Positions 55,565 to 64,000 of a stretch of DNA of 64,000 nt are shown in pieces. Location of the stretch: NCBI GenBank assembly GCA_037783415.1, contig JAZGTN010000003.1, positions 6,052,501 through 6,116,500 of the forward strand, read 5' to 3'. Position numbers and translations under genes: made by a program. Position 1 is the stretch's first letter. Each line of letters starts with the position of its first letter. This DNA comes from Leptasterias polaris. Its lineage: Eukaryota > Echinodermata > Asteroidea > Forcipulatida > Asteriidae. The notes under the pieces were generated by a model. It made no database searches, was not told where the DNA came from, and saw only the letters and a list, made by a program, of their open reading frames with translations.

Positions 55565-57857
55565 AATTGAATGTACATGGTTTATTTAAATAATGTATAC
55601 TTATATCAAATAGTTTGTCCAAAATGGTTGCTACTAGCAACAGTTATGCTGAGATATGGAGAGCTCGTGCTCAGCTCTGCGCGCCATCTTTGAAAAATGC
55701 TCAAAATTGGCTTGCCATTCTTTTAAAAGATTCATAAGAGCTGTGGCTTATTTATGTAAGCTCAAGAAAATTAATAAATACAATTTAGAGCAAAAAAATA
55801 AAAAAATAAAAAAAAAGCAATAGAGAAAAAATGCATTTTCCCAGTGGTTACTTACTACACTTGTTTTTACTAAACACCTTTGAGATTTAAACAAGTGTAG
55901 AGAAATCTTGTATTTCATTGCTTCCTGTAAATTTTGGACAATTCACATGTTATAAATGGATTGTACAAAGTCCATCGTAATTCTTTTGAATGATTTCCCG
56001 GAACTGGCAATTTCAAATGGTTCATTGGTAATTAATATATTCAGTTCAGTGCTTTAGAAAATTCCTTTTGCATAGAAAAAAGAACAGGTTAGAACAGAGA
56101 GCTGTTAGTGTTACCCCTTGCACCTACACCCTCTCTTTGCCCACTCATGATGTATACATTTGTAATAAAATTGTTGAAAAGAAAGGAGGATTGTTGAAAA
56201 CACCCACTGAATTATTTCAGTCTGTGTTGTAAAAAAAACTATTTTTGTGTTTGTACAATTTTTGGTCTAGCATCCCTTGAAACTATGTATTACAGCTGAA
56301 GTATTTTGCCACTGAACAAAAACACCCTAAGTTTATAGGGAAAGGAAGTTCAACACTTGGAGTCGCTGTTTCGTCATGTTTTCTCTGAATATTTATTGCA
56401 TCAATTCCCAACCTTTGTCCTTCTCTGGAAAGATAACATTGAGTCCAAAGTGGTGCTAATTATTCAGTGGATTCAGTCAATCAGAGAATTATTCAGGGAA
56501 AGTTTGGCGAGACAGCATCCTTGTTTTGTTGTTGTTAGACCTTTGAGGAAAGAAAAAACAAAATGTATAATTAGAAAAGTTTGTTTTGTGTACACAACTC
56601 CATTAATGAAAATGTATGTTTAGCTCTCACCAATTTCACTGATCTGCTAATAGAGGGAATCTTATGACAGCAAAACTTGTTAAGCAGATTTCATTGGTTA
56701 ACAGTCAAGTTTCATACTACTAAGTGCAAATTGGATGTTGGGCTGTACTCGTAAACTTCTGCGTATAGAGATACTGCTTAGCAGCTTTTTCAACAACCTC
56801 CTAACATTTTGTGATGTGAGGTGACACTGGTTTACATTGATGGGTCAACTGAACTGACATCAGCAGATGAGGTTGTAGCTTATGAGTGATATTAACTAAA
56901 AATTAAGTATGAGATTTCTGATTTTGTAAGTATTAACCAGTTTTGAAATCGACAGAGGTGTTATAATTATTTGTCCCACATAAATAAGAGTATAAACTTC
57001 TATATACTGTATTTAAATTGTTTGTGTCAAGTTACTGTGTCCCATACATAAAAGATCCTCCAAATGTAAAACATGGCTATGAATTAGTCTGTCCATTTAT
57101 AGAAAAGGAAATATTTGTGTACATTTTTGACTTTTGATTTCTCTTTAAGTATTATAAATTGGCAAAAGTATCTGCCGAGGATAGTAATTTTAATTTTACA
57201 CAGCTGCTTGTAGACAAATGTAATGTTATTTCTGTTGCAGCCTTTAGTTCGCATTAATTTGATTATGAGCACAGCAAAAATAATTTTAAAAATGTGTCCG
57301 GGAAATATACTGTTTACCTCCAGCTAAATAAATAGATTCAATTTCAAAATGACAAATCTTTTATCATGCCCGAATTGCACCTAACATGCTTAATAAGCCA
57401 AACTTTCAATAAATGAATAATATTAAAAATTATGAGCAAAGAAACGAAAACAATTAATGAAGTAATGGACTGCTTTATTTGAGTGTTTGTTGTTTTTATT
57501 TATCAATTTTATTTATTTATTTATTATGATATTTTTGGAGCGTTATGTTATTGATGTTTGTTCTTTTGAAGCTGCATTCTTGAAAACTTCTTAGTGCCTG
57601 AAAAAACAATCTAAACAAAAGGTGAGTTATCACATAATTTTTTTTCCAAGCTGTCTGCTTACTTCACCAGGCCACTGAAGTACCGCCCCCCCACCCCCCA
57701 GGCCACTGAAGTACCCCCCCCCCCCCCCCAAAAAGGGATTGTGAAGGGAGTGGCATGCACAGACACTCGTCACATTACCTTGTCATTGATCATAGGGAAA
57801 CACCAGAGGACATTAATTTCTTGATTTAAGATAATTTGATTGTTCTTACAACACAAG
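55565..57857. other. Non-coding A/T-rich interval
   Basis: No exon or RNA gene recognised. A C-rich low-complexity patch with a repeated GGCCACTGAAGTACC lies at 57670-57731. Confidence 0.45.
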
Positions 57858-58229
57858 TTAAAGGCACTCAACACGTTTGGTAATTACTCAAAATATATAT
57901 TAGCATAAAAACTTACTTGGTAACCAGCAACGGAGAGCTGTTGATAGTATAAAACATTGTGAGAAACCACTCCCTCTGAAGTAACGTAGTTTTTGAGAAA
58001 GAGGTAACTTCTCACTAAAATAATAAAAGACTTCATGCATGAAGCCTTTTATTAGCATCTGAAAGCACACAAAATTGTGCAACAAGGGTGTTTTTTCTTT
58101 ATTTTCTTGCAACTTCGATGACCGATTCAGCCCAAATTTTCACAGGTTTGTTATTTTATGCATATGTTGGGATACACCGAGTGACAATACTGGTCTTTGA
58201 TAATTACCAAACATGTTCAGTGCCTTTAA
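57858..58229. mobile_element. TTAA-bounded MITE (TTAAAGGCACTCAACACGTT)
   Basis: The ends are TTAAAGGCACTCAACACGTT and AACATGTTCAGTGCCTTTAA. An internal hairpin ATAAAAGACTTCATGCATGA / GAAGCCTTTTAT lies near 58022-58052. Confidence 0.88.
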
Positions 58230-59416
58230 GTCCACCTACCAACTTGGGCTTTTTGATACTGCATGGTAATATCAAAATTAAAGTGAATACCAATTAGCAA
58301 TGTACCATCATCTTAGAAATAGGATATGAAAAATGTGAACTGCGTTTTTCAATGATTTAAAAAAAGAAATGTTGGCAGTGGCAGAAACACCTTGGTGCAA
58401 AAGACTTCCCCCGCCCTCAAAGGCAAAGGATCCCTGTGCTGGTTTACCCACACCCAGCCCCATGGTAATTTACTCTCAGCAAATGACTAGACTCCATAGT
58501 ACAAATCATTCATATTTTGATAAATGGACAGGAAACATTTTCTCTCCCCATCAATAACTGGCAACCCCATCATCAAGAAATTCAAATTCCTAGCTGGCCA
58601 AAGTTAACAACTTTCTCATCCACACATTGAGTTGATTATAACAAAAATACTGCAGAAATTAATTAAACACTGAAATGGTTTTGTAGATTATGCAGATGGA
58701 TGGATCAACCGCAGGACTTCAAAGAGAGTTTTACCATCGTTTCGGAGCATTAACTGCATACATCCTGAGAAAAGACATGAAGAAAAACAAATTCAAGCAT
58801 TTTAAGCGATGACAGTTTGCAGCTACCTACAAAGACACTCGTCAAGGAAAGAAAAGCAGCAGCAGTCAAGCAAGACAAGTACAGAAATACTGTAAGATCT
58901 TTCAAGCAAGTTTGAACAGTAGCTAGCAGTAACTCTCTTAACTCCAAGAAGCCACTTGGACACTTCTTCATAAATTGTTTATGAGAGGTATTCAGCCAGC
59001 AGTTAAATTCTGAGTTAAAGGAGCCAATAGACACTGACAAATAGAGTAGTTCGAGTGAGCACATTTAGTTGACCCGTGGTTGACCACTGACTGGCAGCGT
59101 ACATGCACAGTGACGTACTCACTCAAACATCTCTTTGGAAGTCTAGTCAACCATCGGTACGGTATTCAAACTGTTTTGCTACAGTGTATCTGGTTCCCTT
59201 CTGTGCTTTACAAGGGGTTAGCATGAAAAAGAGGTAATGGGACCAGGGAAGAAACCATGGTCCTGAGGCTGGTTCCAAATTGTCGACCAGAGTAGTCAAC
59301 CAACGGTTGACCTGCCTTGGTTGGAGTCAAAATAGTTGACCTTTAGTTAACCGTGGTGCGAACCCGAACTTGATCATATACTTTGATTTAGAAGTTTTAT
59401 AAGAACTATAGATAGC
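58230..59416. other. Non-coding interval
   Basis: No supported exon. GTTGAC/GTCAACC words recur in both orientations between 59068 and 59360 and may be a degenerate TIR element. Confidence 0.4.
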
Positions 59417-59518
59417 CATCAGTTATATTCTGATTTCATGGAACTGTATATGGAACATGTCGATACACATCAGTTATATTCTGATTTCATGGAACTGTAT
59501 ATGGAACATGTCGATACA
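59417..59518 (+). repeat. Exact 51-bp tandem duplication
   Basis: Two identical units starting CATCAGTTATATTCTGATTT and ending ATGTCGATACA lie head to tail at 59417 and 59468. Confidence 0.92.
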
Positions 59519-59996
59519 CAAACTTTGATTTTATGAACTGTCATTAATAAACTTGCAGCAGAAACTACCAATCATGGCCTGTAAGGAGAGCTCTCCAATT
59601 AGTTGAGATAGAAGATGGCATTCCAATGCTATATTAAATTTCTAGCTCAGTGTAAACGATGGTTTTAGAAAGGTAAAAAATATATCAAATTGATAAGGCA
59701 AATTTACAACAATAAAAAAAAAACATTTGAAACGATACCATAGAGCTCCATGATTGTAAATGTCCCAATGAATGTAAACCTTCACTGAATGAAAACAATT
59801 ATTTTGTAAAATCCATCTACTTTGCCTAGTTTGTTTTGAAAGAGATCTGCTGGTAAACCACATACATTGTGAATTCACTGTGAATAAGAATTATCTGTCT
59901 CTTTGGAATTTTGAGCTGTCTAGACATCAAGTGATATGAGGTGTACACTTCTAAGCAAGATCTCACATCTGTGTGAGGTCTGATCTTCTATGTGGC
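59519..59996. other. Non-coding interval
   Basis: Nothing recognised apart from A/T-rich sequence. Confidence 0.4.
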
Positions 59997-60388
59997 GTGT
60001 CGTGGCCGAGCGGATAAGAGCACCGGACTCAAGCTCTGGTGTTTCAGATCAGCAGAGTTTGGGTTCGAGTCCCGGTCGTGACACTTGTGTCCTTAAGCAA
60101 GACACTTAACCACATGCTTCGTCCTTCGGATGGGACGTAAAGCCGTTGGTCCCGTGTGTTGTGTAATGCACGTAAAAGAACCCAGCGCACTTATCGAAAA
60201 GAGAAGGGGTTCGCCCCGGTGTTCCTGGTTTGATTGGCTGCATATTGCGCCACAGCGCCTTGTAAACCATTACATGGTGCTATGTAAATGAATAGGTCTC
60301 ATACTTCAAAACGTAGCTCAATAAACCTTTCAGGAAAATACTGACTGTTGAAGCGCCTTGAGTGTCAGAGTGACAGATATGCGCGCTA

Positions 60389-60725
60389 TATAGACCATGT
60401 TACATTTGTTTACAGAGTGGTGACCTTGTACATTTTAAAGCGTTTCCTGACGGGCAAGATACTACACAGGCTATATGGGAAAATTTACATTTTGTGTCAT
60501 AATTTTCACATAAATTCAAAATTTACAAAAGCAACAGCTGTCCAGTTTTTGAGATGTCCCCCCTTTCTTCATATCAAAAGTTGAAAAAAATCCGACAGTG
60601 CAATCTCCATAAAACATAAGATTTGTTGTATTCTTCCATTGATCTGTGTACAAATGTGCCTGCAGGAAGTCCAGGCTTTGTGGCTCTTTTGTAAACATGT
60701 GATGTCACAGGTCACATCGTCTATA
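60389..60725 (-). mobile_element. TATAGACCATG-family MITE, copy 2, inserted in the SINE tail
   Basis: It has the ends TATAGACCATGTTAC and CATCGTCTATA and is the reverse complement of 53330-53665 with modest divergence. It splits the SINE's GCGCGCTATA from AGAAGCTGTTATTATT. Confidence 0.9.
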
Positions 60726-60734
60726 AGAAGCTGT

Positions 60735-60757
60735 TATTATTATTATTATTATTATTA
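60735..60757. repeat. (TTA)n tail of the SINE
   Basis: Seven TTA/ATT units close the SINE, as in LINE-mobilised SINEs with simple-repeat tails. Confidence 0.85.
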
Positions 60758-60799
60758 TGTGAGATACACAGTAGCACTGCTATGTATAGATACACACTT

Positions 60800-62204
60800 T
60801 GATGTGAGATGTAGACACTATGCAACATCTACACTTCATCCGTACAAGTTTTACATTACATCTGTGCAAGTTCACACGTTTATCTATGTGAGTTGTACGC
60901 TTGATCTGTGAGGTCTACACTACATCTGTGTGAGTTCTACACTACATCTGTGTGAGTTCTACACTACATCTGTGCGAGTTCTACACTACATCTGTGCGAG
61001 TTCTACACTACATCTGTGCGAGTTCTACACTACATCTGTGCGAGTTCTACACTACATCTGTGTGAGTTCTACACTACATCTGTGCGAGTTCTACACTACA
61101 TCTGTGTGAGTTCTACACTACATCTGTGCGAGTTCTACACTACATCTGTGCGAGTTCTACACTACATCTGTGTGAGTTCTACACTACATCTGTGCGAGTT
61201 CTACACTACATCCGTGCGAGTTCTACACTACATCTGTGCGAGTTCTACACTACACCTGTGCGATCTAGTTCTACACTACATCTGTGCGAGTTCTACACTA
61301 CATCTGTGCGAGTTCTACACTACACCTGTGCGAGTTCTACACTACACCTGTGCGAGTTCTACACTACACCTGTGCGAGTTCTACACTACACCTGTGCGAG
61401 TTCTACACTACACCTGTGCGAGTTCTACACTACACCTGTGCGATCTAGTTCTACACTACATCTGTGCGAGTTTTACACTACATCTGTGCGAGTTCTACAC
61501 TACATCTGTGCGAGTTCTACGCTACATCTGTGCGAGTTCTACACTACATCTGTGCGAGTTCTACACTACATCTGTGCGAGTTCTACACTACATCTGTGCG
61601 AGTTCTACACTACACCTGTGCGAGTTCTACACTACACCTGTGCGAGTTCTACACTACACCTGTGCGAGTTCTACACTACACCTGTGCGATCTAGTTCTAC
61701 ACTACATCTGTGCGAGTTCTACGCTACATCTGTGCGAGTTCTACACTACATCTGTGCGAGTTCTACACTACATCTGTGCGAGTTCTACGCTACATCTGTG
61801 CGAGTTCTACACTACATCTGTGCGAGTTCTACACTACATCTGTGCGAGTTCTACACTACACCTGTGCGAGTTCTACACTACACCTGTGCGAGTTCTACAC
61901 TACACCTGTGCGAGTTCTACACTACACCTGTGCGAGTTCTACACTACACCTGTGCGAGTTCTACACTACACCTGTGCGAGTTCTACACTACACCTGTGCG
62001 ATCGAGTTCTACACTACATCTGTGCGAGTTCTACACTACATCTGTGCGAGTTCTACACTACATCTGTGTGAGTTCTACACTACATCTGTGTGATCGAGTT
62101 CTACACTACATCTGTGCGAGTTCTACACTACATCTGTGCGAGTTCTACACTACATCTGTGCGAGTTCTACACTACATCTGTGCGAGTTCTACACTACATC
62201 TCTG
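60800..62204 (+). repeat. 22-bp minisatellite, block 1
   Basis: The unit is GTTCTACACTACATCTGTGCGA. Units are degenerate at 60800-60905 and then very regular. Variants are TGTGTGAG, CACCTGTGCG (clustered) and a longer unit with GATCTAG or GATCGAG, which recurs at 61261, 61441, 61687 and near 61998, marking higher-order units. Because 22 is not a multiple of 3 and no frame has a stop, long artificial frames (up to 366 codons) result. No gene is called. Confidence 0.95.
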
Positions 62205-62424
62205 TACTTGGTACTTGGTAGGGTAATCCCTCTAGCGGCTCAAACTGAGCCAAACTGGGATGTTGTGCAAAGTGACGTCAACAGCCAGTAGGAAAAGTGC
62301 AAAAGGTGAAAAAGAACTAAGGTGCACTATGTACAAGTGCTGAAAAGAATGAAAGAAATTAAAGGATGTTGTTGCCATGCAGAGGCCGCATTGCTCTGAT
62401 GGCTGGGATGGCTGATTTCTCTCT
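62205..62424. other. Unique spacer between minisatellite blocks
   Basis: About 220 bp not made of the 22-bp unit, including TCTAGCGGCTCAAACTGAGC and AAAGTGACGTCAACAGCC. No ORF or RNA structure recognised. It may be an insertion into the array. Confidence 0.6.
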
Positions 62425-64000
62425 GTGAGTTCTACACTACATCTGTGTGAGTTCTAAACTACATCTGTGTGAGTTCTAAACTACATCTGTGTGAGTTCTA
62501 CACAACATCTGTGCGAGTTCTACACTACATCTGTGCGAGTTCTACACTACATCTGTGCGAGTTCTACACTACATCTGTGTGATCGAGTTCTACACAACAT
62601 CTGTGTGATCGAGTTCTACACTACATCTGTGCGAGTTCTACACTACATCTGTGCGAGTTCTACACAACATCTGTGCGAGTTCTACACTACATCTGTGCGA
62701 GTTCTACACTACATCTGTGCGAGTTCTACACTACATCTGTGCGAGTTCTACACTACATCTGTGTGATCGAGTTCTACACAACATCTGTGTGATCGAGTTC
62801 TACACAACATCTGTGTGATCGAGTTCTACACTACATCTGTGCGAGTTCTACACTACATCTGTGCGAGTTCTACACTACATCTGTGTGATCGAGTTCTACA
62901 CTACATCTGTGCGAGTTCTACACTACATCTGTGCGAGTTCTACACTACATCTGTGCGAGTTCTACACTACATCTGTGCGAGTTCTACACTACATCTGTGT
63001 GATCGAGTTCTACACAACATCTGTGTGATCGAGTTCTACACAACATCTGTGTGATCGAGTTCTACACAACATCTGTGCGAGTTCTACACTACATCTGTGC
63101 GAGTTCTACACTACATCTGTGTGATCGAGTTCTACACAACATCTGTGTGATCGAGTTCTACACAACATCTGTGTGATCGAGTTCTACACTACATCTGTGC
63201 GAGTTCTACACTACATCTGTGCGAGTTCTACACTACATCTGTGTGATCGAGTTCTACACTACATCTGTGCGAGTTCTACACTACATCTGTGCGAGTTCTA
63301 CACTACATCTGTGCGAGTTCTACACTACATCTGTGCGAGTTCTACACTACATCTGTGTGATCGAGTTCTACACAACATCTGTGTGATCGAGTTCTACACA
63401 ACATCTGTGTGATCGAGTTCTACACTACATCTGTGCGAGTTCTACACTACATCTGTGCGAGTTCTACACAACATCTGTGCGAGTTCTACACTACATCTGT
63501 GCGAGTTCTACACTACATCTGTGCGAGTTCTACACTACATCTGTGCGAGTTCTACACAACATCTGTGCGAGTTCTACACAACATCTGTGCGAGTTCTACA
63601 CTACATCTGTGCGAGTTCTACACTACATCTGTGTGATCGAGTTCTACACAACATCTGTGTGATCGAGTTCTACACAACATCTGTGTGATCGAGTTCTACA
63701 CAACATCTGTGTGATCGAGTTCTACACTACATCTGTGCGAGTTCTACACTACATCTGTGCGAGTTCTACACTACATCTGTGTGATCGAGTTCTACACTAC
63801 ATCTGTGCGAGTTCTACACTACATCCGTGCGAGTTCTACACTACATCCGTGCGAGTTCTACACTACATCCGTGCGAGTTCTACACTACATCCGTGCGAGT
63901 TCTACACTACATCCGTGCGAGTTCTACACTACATCCGTGCGAGTTCTACACTACATCCGTGCGAGTTCTACACTACATCTGTGCGAGTTCTACACTACAT
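62425..64000 (+). repeat. 22-bp minisatellite, block 2 with higher-order repeat, continues past the window
   Basis: It uses the same unit as block 1, now with frequent 26-bp GTGTGATCGAG variants and ACAACATC variants. A 358-bp higher-order unit is repeated (segments starting near 62761 and 63119 read the same for about 300 bp). From about 63823 to 63960 nearly every unit carries CATCCGTGCG, a local homogenised subtype. Confidence 0.95.

Larger units (their letters stand above)
59997..60757 (+). mobile_element. tRNA-Leu-derived SINE, split by a MITE
   Basis: The head (59997-60084) resembles tRNA-Leu(CAA): GTGGCCGAGCGGATAAGAGC (A box region), ACTCAAG anticodon loop, a long variable arm and GGGTTCGAGTCCC (B box). 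The first acceptor strand lacks two bases, so it is not a tRNA gene. A body of about 200 bp follows, with CTTCGTCCTTCGGATGGGAC, a block I recall from SINE superfamilies of marine invertebrates. The tail reads ATGCGCGCTATA and, after the insertion, AGAAGCTGTTATTATTATT. Pol III should read it from the A and B boxes. Without the 337-bp insert it is about 424 bp. Confidence 0.85.

Noticed and set aside
58369..58557. Forward frame of 62 codons with Pro-rich start
   Set aside because: There are no acceptor/donor signals or recognisable domain; chance frame.
59997..60084. Functional tRNA-Leu gene
   Set aside because: The acceptor stem lacks two bases and the sequence continues into a SINE body and tail.
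61016..63688. Long forward frames of up to 366 codons
   Set aside because: They are products of a stop-free 22-bp tandem repeat, overlap in all three frames and have no coding character.
60900..64000. CRISPR-like array
   Set aside because: Units abut directly with no spacers, and the window is clearly animal nuclear DNA.

Overview
This 64-kb window is animal nuclear DNA. Coding blocks are short exons with GT/AG borders and matching phases. There are C2H2 zinc fingers, a PR/SET domain, AATAAA signals, LINEs, tRNA-derived SINEs, a BEL/Pao LTR retroelement, a Penelope-like relic, many short inverted-repeat elements and a minisatellite. The repeat vocabulary (elements opening GGGCCCAATTTCATAGAGCT, TTAA-bounded elements opening TTAAAGGCACTGTACACGTT, many TGTACATGTA runs) matches what I recall of echinoderm, probably sea star, genomes. 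That placement is from memory.

Layout. (1) 1-3.3 kb: a 5'-cut, frameshifted LINE reverse transcriptase in the intron of a + strand gene whose last exon is 2223-2300, then a tRNA-like repeat and a terminal-inverted-repeat (TIR) element. (2) 3.3-9.3 kb: nested non-coding elements, including a 1.25-kb TIR element with an 8-bp target duplication that carries a broken Penelope RT/GIY-YIG segment. (3) 9.35-12.6 kb, minus strand: three phase-compatible exons of a PRDM-type gene, with a PR/SET domain split over two exons and one exon holding 11 C2H2 fingers. (4) 12.6-18.2 kb: repeats and apparently non-coding DNA. (5) 18.2-47.2 kb, plus strand: a gene with a 5' non-coding exon and four coding exons giving an inferred protein of about 1,292 aa that I do not recognise. 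Its 22-kb intron holds an intact BEL/Pao element (19,952-28,364) with identical 565-bp LTRs and a 5-bp duplication, plus a second LINE fragment and many MITE-like elements. (6) 47.2-60 kb: mostly repeats, with one possible terminal exon near 55.3 kb. (7) 60.0-60.8 kb: a tRNA-Leu-derived SINE split by a MITE. (8) 60.8-64 kb: a 22-bp minisatellite with higher-order structure, running off the window.

The cellular genes show no shared pathway. The dominant story is layered transposition. At least five nested insertions can be read directly, which gives their relative ages. The intact BEL/Pao copy is the youngest large insertion. I found no clearly new biochemical system. The best candidates for something undescribed are the tRNA-like core bracketed by inverted repeats, the family with internal TAGGTCACTTTGTGAAAA repeats, the 1.2-kb hairpin-plus-CRE repeat at 30.9 kb, and the unrecognised large protein.
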